From the NCBI GenBank assembly GCA_018257865.1, contig JAEUBA010000084.1, positions 1-64,000 on the forward strand: a DNA stretch of 64,000 nucleotides, read 5' to 3'. The stretch is from Stereocaulon alpinum. Lineage: Eukaryota; Ascomycota; Lecanoromycetes; Lecanorales; Stereocaulaceae. The first letter of the stretch is position 1. Every line of letters starts with the position of its first letter. The position numbers and the translations under genes were made by a program. Below, one piece after another: positions 45,392-55,263 of the stretch. The notes under the pieces were generated by a model. That model was not told the DNA's origin. It saw only the letters and a list, made by a program, of their open reading frames with translations, and did no database searches.

Positions 45392-46976
45392 TTCCCCGAA
45401 AAGATGTATGAACCTCACTGTACACAACCGTGCTTGTTCTGTTAAGATGCCAAGCTATACAGTTGTGCTGTAACCCCACTCTGAGCCAAAAGTGAGGTGA
45501 TGGTGTGGAGAAGCCAAGGAGATGGCGATGCTGGGGTGTATATAGATAAGTCGGGGAGGGTTGCTGCAGGTGCGTACAGGTAGTTGAAGATGGATGCGTT
45601 ATCGGAAACTATGTGGGGAGCATTCCACGGGAAACAGTCGATCAGTCATTTTTGATTCGTCCAATCTCTATGGCCCCACGGAGCCACAGACGTTTGCACA
45701 AACACCATACCATGAAGAGTATAGAAACCCTCCTATCTTCCAGTCATTATTTACAACACACCTTGCCTTATCGTCAATCTCCAAAGCCGTTGGATCCGAA
45801 ACCGCTACGGAAATCTGTCCAGAAAATGACAACCTTACAATGATGCCAAGCACTTGGCATCCTCTGTATACGCAGATATAACCATGTATCATAGCCCGTT
45901 TGATTTATTCTGTTCTTACAGTCATTCAGTTGACGGATCATGCTCTTCCTCACAATCGAGCTTCTCAGCAGCGTTCAATTACCGTCTCCAACGCGGTACA
46001 CGACACACATGACCACGAGTCATAGTGTGGACCCTTCCTCTTGAGCCAGCATGGCCAGATATCTGTCATTGTGCATAGAGATCGCACATCCGACTGAACC
46101 TTACATGCAAGAACCTCGTGAATGTTACCTTCTCCCCTCTGATCTGGCCTACATGCAGCAAGCTGCTATCGCTCATGCAGCTCGCATGCGAGCTCTCAGG
46201 TCATGCTCCATAAAACCGCCCAAAGCGCCTCCGATTCTGGTAAATGCTGTCTCCTCCTGGCATTTATCAGGGTCCGTCTCATTCAAGAGGCTTACAGGAA
46301 TTTTCCCAACCTGTGATTGCTTATGCTGCGAAGCCGGACCGTCTCCTCTGTATAGGCGTGGCACTTGTTTTGTGGAAGGGGCAGCAGGGTCCTGCCTTTT
46401 TCTGCTCAAACACCGCTTCTGAGATAGGAAGCTCTGACTCGTTTTCTTAATCTCACGTGGTCCGAGGTTCATCCCTGCCTATATGATAGCTATGCTTCTC
46501 CGGATCGCACGGGCGGTCAGTGGAGCGGGTTGAGAGCGCTTAACCGCCAACCCGTTCATCTCAAACAGCGAGCCCCGCTCCATACAAGTGGGATGACTCC
46601 TGATAATTGCAAATTTCGGAGACTTTTGCTTCCAACCACCTTTTCTTGTAGCAGAAGGAGTGCAGTGGGCGGCACTGATTGGAGCTTTGGGTCTTCCGTT
46701 GCTCCCTGTCCAATTCCCACGCGGCTTACGTCTCCTGGCTCATACGCGATATGAGCTTGTAGCTATCATATATACCAAGTGCTGAGATGGAACTTGCCAC
46801 CCCTCCGTACTTCTCTCGCACTTGTTGTTTCAATCACATTCTTTCATCGAAGTCTTTTGACTTCTCACGTTCATTTGTCACTGCCAGTCAGTCACTTTTC
46901 TGCCATTACATTCCTTTGGCAACGTCAATCGTTGGAACCTTGCTGTTATCATTCTGTCAGCGATTGTCTCGACGAC
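45392..46976. other. Intergenic region between divergent genes, no gene recognised
   Basis: Upstream region of both the transporter and the DPBB protein. The longest frame (46051-46422, 123 codons) has no known motif and no splice continuation that I trust. 46830-46975 is CT-rich leader-like sequence. Confidence 0.5.
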
Positions 46977-48565
46977 ATGTTGCTGGCGCTGGGGTCTGTT
47001 CTTTCAATAGCGTCCCTTGCCACTGCCTCCGTCATTCGTCGCGAAGACCCAGGTCTCCAGTCTATTCCTACCACAGCGAAAGCGGATAATACCTTCAATA
47101 ATGGGGCTCCGCAATTGGTTGGGGAACCACCTCAGACTTCGGATCCTGTGCCAGACGTATACGGTGTTCGGTCTATCGATCTGCCCTTTGGTCGACTCTA
47201 CCATGGCAATTTAATGTTCTTCCCGTCGGGCCAGCTTAATACGCCTGACAGAAATGTAGATCAATGGATTAATACACCAGGAAATCCCACGCAACATGGA
47301 GTTGACTCGGCCAATCAAAGTGCTTGTGGTATACCTGATAACGCCTTCAGCACTTCCAAAGTGGCTATCCACCCCTATTTTCTCAAATATGCAGACCTCA
47401 GCCGTAAGTAAGATATCGAATCTTGAGATGTCGCCCATATTGAAAGCCTGCGAACAACTAGGCTATTGCATGCAAGATGTTTGCATTTCGTTCTGGAAAG
47501 AAGACGGCTCCTCGGATATGATGCTCAAGGTCACAGACGTAAGCATCCACCATGAATATCCAGATTGGAGGCTTGTAACATCTTTTGGGAGCTCATGATT
47601 CTCTGCTGGTGATTGAGACAGGTGTTAGGGCTTGGGAGATGGTCTTGAAGGTGGAAAACTGACCTCTTGATAATTGACAGATCTGCAGCACTGATCCCAA
47701 TGATCCAACCCATTGCGCGACTCCAGCAGATATCAAAATCGAACGCAGCAAGGCCATGGTTATGGAAGGGCTTACTAACCCCCCTGATCCAGCGGCGCAT
47801 CCCGAAGTCGAGGGGAACCAATTCCCAGAGCAAATATGGTGGTTTTTCATGAAATGTTGGGCCGACGTAAGATACCACTATTGCTCACTATCTTGAGCAA
47901 ACTCTAACAGCTATCTCCTCTAGGGTCTTGCTCAGCCAGCATACCAAGGGAACAACTGGTTTACCGATCCACCTCTCCCAAACAACCTCAAATGGGCCCA
48001 GGACACTCAAACCCAACAGACTGTAAACAACCAGGCCGCTTATGCCGCCCAAGGCTGGCCCACATACCCCAACGGCGCCTACAACACCGAAAGAGACAAC
48101 ACGACCTCCCCTCCCATCTCAGACTGGGCTCCAGGAGACCCAACACCTGCATGGTCCCCAATTGCCGGCGGCGTAGGCTGGGGCAATCCTGCTGGAAACC
48201 ATGGATCTCCAGCTGCTGCACCCATCGTTGCTTCTAACTTACCAGCCGCATCGATGTCCCTCAAGCCGGCTATCATTCCTGCACCGGGTGCTGCGACTGC
48301 GGTTGCTTCAAACCTACCCGCAGCGTCCATGTCCCTCAACCCGGGTACCATTCCTGGACCATCGGGTGCGGCAAGTGCCCAGGGTGGTAGCCAAAGTAGT
48401 GCTCCAGGCGCAGGACCAGGCGCCGCACAAGGTAGCGGCCCTGACGGTATCTCCACAAGTGCGACGAATGCCGGTACCCCGCCACCGCCATCGATGACAC
48501 CAGTCCCAGGCCTGACGCAAGCGGGCACTGGTGGTGATGAGCAAGACGACTGTGATGAACTGTAA
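46977..48565 (+). CDS. Secreted DPBB-fold (RlpA/expansin-like) protein
   Basis: Four exons: 46977-47403, 47462-47538, 47681-47866, 47924-48565; introns of 58, 142 and 57 nt; 443 residues. Signal peptide at residues 1-18, then R-R as a possible Kex2 site. The double-psi beta-barrel region (about 60-240) has H-G-N-L-M-F-F, A-C-G-I-P, Y-C-M-Q-D-V-C-I-S, V-T-D-I-C-S-T-D-P and H-C-A; the DPBB Cys and the T-D motif are assembled across exon joins, which supports the model. The C-terminal third is Pro/Ala/Gly/Ser-rich and holds two copies of a unit V-A-S-N-L-P-A-A-S-M-S-L. Probably a cell-wall or matrix protein; binding to polysaccharide is possible, catalysis is not shown. Confidence 0.85.
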
Positions 48566-49118
48566 ACATTCATGTATAAGAACCACGCTCCTTGGCGGTG
48601 CTACGAGATGGACATAATTGTCTTTGGAAGGGGGGGGGAGAAGGAACACGCTGGTAGCATGGGCGTGCTGGTCATGCTTTGCTCGTTATTGAGAGTCAGG
48701 CTTAGTTAAAACTTATCATATTCTTGAACCTTGGTACTTTGGCCAATCGTCGGATCGCGTTGCATGGCTCTCTGCGGCTGGTGAACAGAGGAATTGGGCG
48801 GCTTACTGGCTGCCATAAAGACCAGGAAATGGTGTTCGAATAGTAGCATAGCCGCAATAGCATTCAGAGCCGAGCATAACGATAGTGATCTCGTGTTCTA
48901 TTTCTTTTGCGTGAAGGTCAGGCCATGTTGTTCACGTATAGTTGCATTCCGGGTTTAGATGAGTGCCGACAAAACTCATAACGTGTGGTCTTCCTGGCGG
49001 TGAGTTATTATGTACAGGGTACCAACGAGAACAAGAGAAACTACTGTCTTCACGTGCATTAGGTACACCATCCCCTCCCTCCCTGCCCCCCACACCAACG
49101 CCCCATCTTCCCCTCCCC
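48566..49118. other. Convergent intergenic region
   Basis: 3' regions of the DPBB gene and of the Met-rich protein gene. A run of G (ggggggggg, 48631-48639) is the only special feature. No gene seen. Confidence 0.5.
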
Positions 49119-49635
49119 CTAAACCAAAGCAGCAGTCCCCAACAACACAACCCCCACAGCCCCAGCGAGCGCATCAGCCCTCAACCCCCTAGCCCCAGAT
49201 GAACTACCACCAGTCGGCGACGACGTAGCTGCGCTCGCTAGACTAGCGGCTGTGGAGGCAATGTTGGTGCTTGTGGCGGTGGCGCCGGTTCCTGTGGGGG
49301 TGGATGTTCGGGAGGAGGAGGAGTCGTTGTCGTCGTTGTTGATTTCGGTGCGTGTGGATGCGGTGGCGGTGGCGGTGGCCATTAGGCTTGCTATTTGTTG
49401 GGGAGAAGGGTTAGATGGTTGTTGTGGTTCTTTGGGGAGGTGGGTTTGGGGACTGGGGAGGGAAGGGGAGGAGGGACTTACACATTGCACTGGCCATAGA
49501 GCCGGCCATAGGCATGTTCATGGACATGCTCATGCTGTCGTTGTTGTCGTTGTTGTTATCGTTGAAATTGTCGTTGTTGTCTTGGGCGAGGGCTACTGCG
49601 GCGAGGCAGGGGATTAGGAGTTTGAAGAAATGCAT
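49119..49635 (-). CDS. Secreted Met- and Asn/Asp-rich protein, probably GPI-anchored
   Basis: Exon 1 49635-49482, intron 49481-49391 (GTAAGT...CAAATAG, 91 nt), exon 2 49390-49119; 141 residues. Signal peptide M-H-F-F-K-L-L-I-P-C-L-A-A-V-A-L-A. Then an Asn/Asp-rich stretch, then M-S-M-S-M-N-M-P-M-A-G-S-M-A-S-A-M, with Met at nearly every second place. The rest is Ser/Thr/Ala-rich, and the C-terminus is hydrophobic (A-G-A-V-G-V-V-L-L-G-T-A-A-L-V) after S-S-G-A-R, as in GPI-anchored wall proteins. Such Met clusters bind Cu(I) in Ctr-type copper transporters and in some secreted copper proteins; a copper role here is inference. No family is recognised. Confidence 0.78.
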
Positions 49636-50966
49636 TTTGGGCGGGGGAGATGAGTGTTTGGGTGGATGATTGGTGCTTGGTCCCGGATGGTGGTCTTGTT
49701 GAACGATTGTGTAGATGAAGGGTTGCACGGTTAGAGGGCTTGATGAGTGGACAGTGGAGGAGACTCAATGCGGTATATATATTCAATCATGTCATGCAGA
49801 CGCCTATACGGGATAATCGGCTGCTGAAACTCCAGGCGAATCCTGGACAATCGCACAATTCCATATTCAAGAAACGATAAGCCCTTGGCACCTCAGTACG
49901 TGGTCCAATGAGCGTAGACCAGTATCACTTCTGCAGTGAGATCAATGGTGAACTAAGATCTTGTTGTGCAGATTGTAATCTCAAATCAACGTAATGCAAA
50001 TGCATTGCCATCACAGAATGCATACGTTCTGGGTTTGCTTTGTGGCTCAGGTACCCGCGTACACCTAATAATATCATGTCGTGCGATCCGTTGCCTCATG
50101 AGGCTGTGAGATGGTACGTAGAGCGAGTACGTACCAGCTGCAAGGTTTTTTTCGCGCTGACTGCACGGCATATTGTATCCTTGCCCCTGGAACAGCTGTG
50201 CCAAGACGCATCAATGACTCGGACATCACCGCAATAGGATTGGACAACTTGGCGAGAAGCATTGGAAGTTGGACGCTTTGCGGAGATAGTTGGAGGACGA
50301 GAGGACAAGCAGTGAACCGATTTATCCAAGGCCAAGATTACCAAGATCGCCAAGGCGGAACTAAAGCAGATCCAAGAGCGCCAATGCATGGAGGATGGAC
50401 TCAGGTTGGCTTTGCCACATGTCACACCGTGCATGGAACTAATGGCTTCGGGCTCAACCGCCGAATGACTCATCTCAGGACTGAGAGTAGTGGTTGATAG
50501 GCAGGAATAGGTAATTGTGCACATGCTGGTATCGTCCAATTCTGAAGTCAGATCGGTTCCCGGAGCTAGTTCTCGGCATCGGCAGCCCCCATGGATTCAC
50601 AGCGATCTTGGGAATGCTGTTGCGAGGACGGCAGAATAGCTTCAATGAAAGGGGTTAAATCACGCTCCCTGAGCTGGTCATACCCAATAATCCTAGATGA
50701 ACTGCAGATCTATGAGAATAGCCCGGCGCGTAAGAAGGCACAGCCACGGCGCAAGTTGAGAGTGCAGGACGTGTCGAACTTGCTTTCTTGACATGCAAGC
50801 ACCGATGTGGAGCACTCAAAGCCACGCCTTCGCTCTACGCTTTGTAAACGTATATTTGCTAATCCCCTTCGACGCCTTCAATACACGTTCCTAACTCGCG
50901 TTTCAAGCTCCGACTACTTGGCGACCCGATCGATCACACTTCACACTCGATTGAAGGAGAAGCACA
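49636..50966. other. Intergenic region, no gene recognised
   Basis: Two frames overlap on opposite strands (50111-50497 plus, 50539-50096 minus). Neither has a domain motif, and no splice pair extends them. 50860-50966 is likely leader of the next gene. Confidence 0.45.
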
Positions 50967-51237
50967 ATGGACCTCGAACAAGTATGCCGAAATCTAACTT
51001 AGTTGGCTTAAAACCACACTGACCTAGGAGCAGCAGCATCCCCATGCGGTACAGAACACCAAGAGGGGTGTCAAGACTGCGAACAAGGGCCGGAATTGGT
51101 ACAATCGAGGCTCGAATCTCAAAAAGCTCCTTGCGGCGCTGACGGGAGTGATTGTTATTGCATTGACTCTGGGGTTAGGACTGGGCTTGGGATTGCGCAG
51201 AAATACTGGCACTAGTGGTAATAATGAGAACGACTGA
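50967..51237 (+). CDS. Small single-pass membrane protein (74 aa)
   Basis: Exon 1 is five codons (50967-50981, M-D-L-E-Q). The intron is 50982-51027 (GTATGC...CACTGACCTAG, 46 nt). Exon 2 is 51028-51237. The protein is basic before the membrane span (T-K-R-G-V-K-T-A-N-K-G-R-N-W-Y-N-R), then has K-K-L-L-A-A-L-T-G-V-I-V-I-A-L-T-L-G followed by G-L-G-L-G-L-G-L-R-R and a short polar tail. The Gly-Leu repeat in the span suggests close helix packing. By the positive-inside rule the N-terminus should be cytosolic. Similar tiny K-K-(hydrophobic)-G-L-G-L-G-L proteins occur widely as uncharacterised fungal genes. The start was chosen because it is the nearest ATG that splices into the frame. Confidence 0.7.
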
Positions 51238-52360
51238 GTCGTGGGAGGGCTGGTGTTGCTTTTCCTGCCCTTGATTGGGAGTTCGGTCATGGTCCATGTT
51301 GAGAAATCCACTGTTACTCGGCGAGCTGCCGTGTTCGCACTCTGGCCTCCATTAATACTGCTTCCATCGAGATTATCCTTAATTTTTCTCCGTTTACCTT
51401 TGCCAGGCCGTTGTCTGTGAGAGCTACTTTACCGATGAAGTCATGCCGATATAACTTGTTGCACAGACGTTGGTTGAATGCACGATTCGCGTCCATGCAG
51501 CAGAAATCTGGCTGAAAAACTATGCTGTTGGTAGCTATGGAGGGTAGGGAGCTGGCACACGTTCAAACAGCCTTGCACTCAAGATGTTTCCCTATCCTGC
51601 AATGGTTGAGTGATGTTCGCGACGCTCGAGGTTGATTCTGTGATGATACCGAGGGCTCCTTTCACGGTCAGGCTTCATCAGAAACAATGGGTGTCCACTA
51701 CACAGTCGCCATATCCGAGGGGGTGGCAAGCCTCCTTCGCTTTTACCGAGGCTCTGGGTCAGGCAAGGACCTAGCCAATCCGTGCTCGACGTCGCTGATG
51801 AGGCCTGACAAACACACTATTCTCAGTCGCACCCTTTCTGAATGAGAATAGTGATTGACTGCGCTTGCCAATCTCCGACACAAGAGGAGCTCAGTCTTCA
51901 AGCAGTCATGGGGGGTACTGTGCAGAGGTGTACTGTGTGCCCATGGGTGGAGAAGACCACTAGAGGAGTAAAGAATTGGAAGCTTCTACACAAGCGGCCC
52001 CCCGTGTTCTCTCTGGGAGGTCCAATCTGTCAGCTGAGCTCCTCAACATCTTGGCTGACCATGCGCGAGCTGAGACATAGAAAAAGCACATGCAGTGTCA
52101 AATGCAGTGTCAAGTGGAATGCTAGCTTCACGATCCTCAACGAAGGCATCCACGCGTTACTACAACCGTTCAGATTGACGAACTAAAAATACAATGCCCA
52201 TGATATTCAAGGTTCAGGCGGGCATCTAGCTTCATTGATGATCTCCTGCTGATCGTGGAGCGGTAGGAGGAAAAGCTTGGACTGCCGTTGGGATCTGCGT
52301 TGTAGATCCTTGGCATGGCGCTAGCCGGCTGGTCGGCACGACTGACCGTTTTGCACTGTT
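51238..52360. other. Intergenic region, no gene recognised
   Basis: Short frames only. A 114-codon plus frame at 51842-52186 lacks motifs. Confidence 0.45.
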
Positions 52361-52467
52361 CAACAGGGGGTGACATAAGTCATTAAACCTCCGAGGTTTC
52401 CCCGGGGGACTCTCCGGGGGCTTCGGGGGGGCTTCGGAGGTTTAATAATTTATGTCACCCCCTGTTG
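52361..52467. repeat. 107-bp hairpin element with long inverted repeats
   Basis: Left arm caacagggggtgacataagt followed by cattaaacctccga; the right arm is its near-perfect reverse complement (tcggaggtttaata, then atttatgtcaccccctgttg). The arms are about 37 bases and the centre is G/C-rich with its own ccggggg repeats. No clear target duplication. It looks like a miniature inverted-repeat transposon or a very short foldback element. Confidence 0.8.
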
Positions 52468-53798
52468 GTGCCACTGCCGTACTCAGTGACTTACACACTT
52501 GTATGCATCTAAGCCACCACACTAAGTACTCGTTGATCCAGTACTTATTGTTTTCAATGTGCATGGTTACACCTGGAAGTTCTTCTGATACAGGATCCAG
52601 GCTTTGTTCCCTGCAGTTCTGCGACCCGGGGTTCCCTCCCTTTTAATTTCCCATTCTCCTGTCCATCCCCGCACCCACCATGACTTTTCTCCTCGTCATT
52701 TCTCTCCCGTTCAGGTGAACACGGTTCTTTCATTGCAGCCATCGTATCTTCTCAAGCTACTGCGATCTTGTGCATGTCTTTCGTACGCGTAGTAACTGGA
52801 CCCTTGTATCGCGAGCGATTGTTTTATGATCAGCCACAAGAGCCCTACTTTTCAAATGCCTTGGAACATCCGAACTAGCAACTCGTCACTGCATGAGCAC
52901 GAATCACACCTTAGCACCTACTACTACAAGATCCTCCGGAGCGTAATCTTACCAGTTTCACAAGAAGTCACACAGGGTGTGGCGCTGCCCCGTTGAAGGG
53001 AAGGTGGAACCTATCGCTGGCGCCCGTACTGACCCTGAAGCCACCACTTTTCAGAGATAATCGAAGGCATCCTTGAAATCTGCCGGCTTTTATGGGCGAG
53101 AACAACGATGGTTACTTGGTAGCTAGGAACGTGTCTAAATAGCAACCCATACACTAAAATTGCTTGACTTACGCATAGGATCCCCAGACAGGTGAGCGCA
53201 CCTACGCAAACAACGGAGTGCGCAAGTGTCGAAATTGCACAAGGGTCAACCACAAAAGAAGAGACCGAACGTGCACCCAATCTCAGCCACACCGTCATGA
53301 AATGAGGCTAAATGCCTCGCTCCGGGTTTTGAGATAGAAGCAAGTGCTGGACAAGTTCTACCCGACATTGTCACTAAAAACGCTAAGCTCCTACGATCCT
53401 TGTGCTTTGGCTCACCATCACGACCCTAGTACCCGGCCGATATGGCGGCTCCACCTGAACTTTTGTTCAATTTCTTGAATTTGTTGACTCTCAGGAACAG
53501 TAATTAAACAGCATTGTCGTCCTGATTCGAGGACGGCATACAGTCGAACCTGCATGGGCTCGGGCGTAACGGCTGTTCCTACCATTGTGGTTTGGTAGAA
53601 GGTGATCTGATCATCGTCATGGAGAGGAGATGACGAGGTGTGCGCAAGGAGACTGTCTATATAACTGTCGTTGATTTCCTATCACGCTTTCAATTCATTG
53701 GCATCTATCTCAGACAATTCAATACAAGCCAATACTGACCTCGCCCTCGGCCCTTATTCCCACTACTAAACACCAAGCCTCTCTCATCCTCTGTTAAC
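52468..53798. other. Intergenic region with a weak minus-strand exon
   Basis: A minus frame starting at 53298 (M-T-V-W-L-R-L-G) has one hydrophobic segment and meets a good donor (GTAAGT, near 53173), but no downstream exon restores a protein. 53640-53798 has a TATA-like tatataac (53655-53662) and CT-rich sequence and is the promoter of the gene at 53799. Confidence 0.45.
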
Positions 53799-54461
53799 AT
53801 GAAGTCCTTCTTCATCTACTTAGCCGTCGCCAGCTCCTTTGCTTCCCTGGCCTTCGCTGCCCCAGCCTCAGACAATGTCCTAGTTGGACGCGCTTTGTCG
53901 CCTGCCGATGAGCCTGCTGCCCTGGCCAGAATGGAAATACTTTTCACAACCGTGACCAAGTACACTGCCGTTATCAACTCGACCGCCAAGTCCCTCACCT
54001 CAGCCTCCACAGCATCACAGAACAGTACTGCAGGTATGACATTCAAGTCTAACATTGCCTCCATCAACAGCGCCGTCGTCGCTGCTACCAAAGACGTCAA
54101 GGCTCTTGGCGGCTCGAAGCACCACCACGAGCGTGGTGTCGCTATTGAGGAACGCCAGGCTGCTGGTGGCCTGCCTGCTGAGCTCGCGCTCATCATCATG
54201 GAGATTGGTGGTGCATTGAACATGATCATTGCGACTTTGGGCTTGAGTATGTTGACTCTGATTCCTACTATTGAAGAATTGTGCTAATGTGATGTGCCTA
54301 TAGCCACCACTCTCTCCTTCCTCGGACCTTTGGTCGCCTCCCTTAGCCTTCTGCTGGCCGCGCTCATCCCTGTCGTCAACAATCTCTTGATCGTTGTCGC
54401 GGAACTCCTCGATGCTATCTTGGGAGGATTAAGCCTTGCCCTCGCTGGTCTTGTCTTGTAA
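53799..54461 (+). CDS. Secreted amphipathic protein (201 aa), sc15-like
   Basis: Exon 1 53799-54246, intron 54247-54303 (GTATGT...GTGCTAATGTG...CCTATAG, 57 nt), exon 2 54304-54461. Signal peptide M-K-S-F-F-I-Y-L-A-V-A-S-S-F-A-S-L-A-F-A. N-terminal half polar with N-x-S/T sites and a S-K-H-H-H-E-R stretch followed by E-E-R-Q, a possible processing site. C-terminal half very hydrophobic and Leu-rich in amphipathic heptads (L-A-L-I-I-M-E-I-G-G-A-L-N-M; L-L-L-A-A-L-I-P-V-V-N-N-L-L). This layout resembles small secreted fungal proteins of the sc15 group. It has no Cys pattern of a hydrophobin. Role at the cell surface or in contact with a host is possible. Confidence 0.8.
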
Positions 54462-55263
54462 GACAAACATAGCAAAGAGCCATGGAACGCACATTAGATA
54501 GCGTTCTTGTTGTCGTCATTGAATACAAGATCTGCACAACATAAACAGAAATTACACGATCCGACAGTGTCCCTTGAGATATTCCAGTCTATTGCACTGT
54601 GGGCCGCTGCTGAAGCGTACATTGTGATTCCCGACAATTAAACGCCCATACTTGCAATCAAGACCCTTTCAGTCCAAAGCGCGTCCTCAATGCTTCAGGT
54701 CATGATATTTTAATGGCGTGGTTGGTGAGAGAATGTGAATGTCTCAAACGTTAAGGCGTAGCTACATCATCCCTTGGTGAAAGGAGCTGTTCTTAAGAGT
54801 CCACCGCCTACAGAAATCCTCGCAAGTTAGTCGAGCTTGTCAAGTATAGAGAAAGTTAAGGGCACCCTTCTAAGCGAGGCTCCCAAGCGAGCCACTGGAG
54901 CGTGCCAAGCGTGCTCAGTGCTTGGCGTCTTCCGGGGTCGCGTGATGGTTTCTGCTTTTCTCGATTAGGGCGCGGAAGCTTTCATCCCATCTTCTTACCT
55001 AGACTTCAAATTCTTACGACACGTTATCATTTCATGTTTTTAGATGTGGTGCTGAAGAAGAGACTTCCGCCGTCATTAGATGGCAGAAGAGACATTGCTC
55101 CATTTGTGTTGATGAAGTCATAACGTCAATATCTTCTATATCTATCTTACGTCTCGAAAGTGTAAATATGTCTCAGAAATGAACGCCAATACCGAGAGAC
55201 GCCTTCGGTCTATGCTCTATACAGAAGAATTAAAGGAATAGCATGTGATGAATGCATAGGGTA
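54462..55263. other. Convergent intergenic region
   Basis: 3' side of the secreted protein and of the PKS. Contains a short inverted/tandem motif (aagcgaggctcccaagcgagcc at 54872-54893, about 20 bases). No gene seen. Confidence 0.5.

Noticed and set aside
48079..48573. 164-codon minus frame opposite the DPBB gene
   Set aside because: Arises from the G/C-rich Pro/Ala repeats of the plus-strand gene; no independent support.
49252..49617. 121-codon plus frame rich in Val and Gly
   Set aside because: It is the complement of the Met/Asn-rich minus-strand gene, whose signal peptide, intron and GPI-like end are coherent.
50096..50539. Overlapping 147- and 128-codon frames on opposite strands
   Set aside because: No domain, signal peptide or splice continuation on either strand.
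53011..53298. 95-codon minus frame with a hydrophobic segment and a GTAAGT donor
   Set aside because: No downstream exon gives a sensible protein; perhaps a gene fragment, but not supportable.
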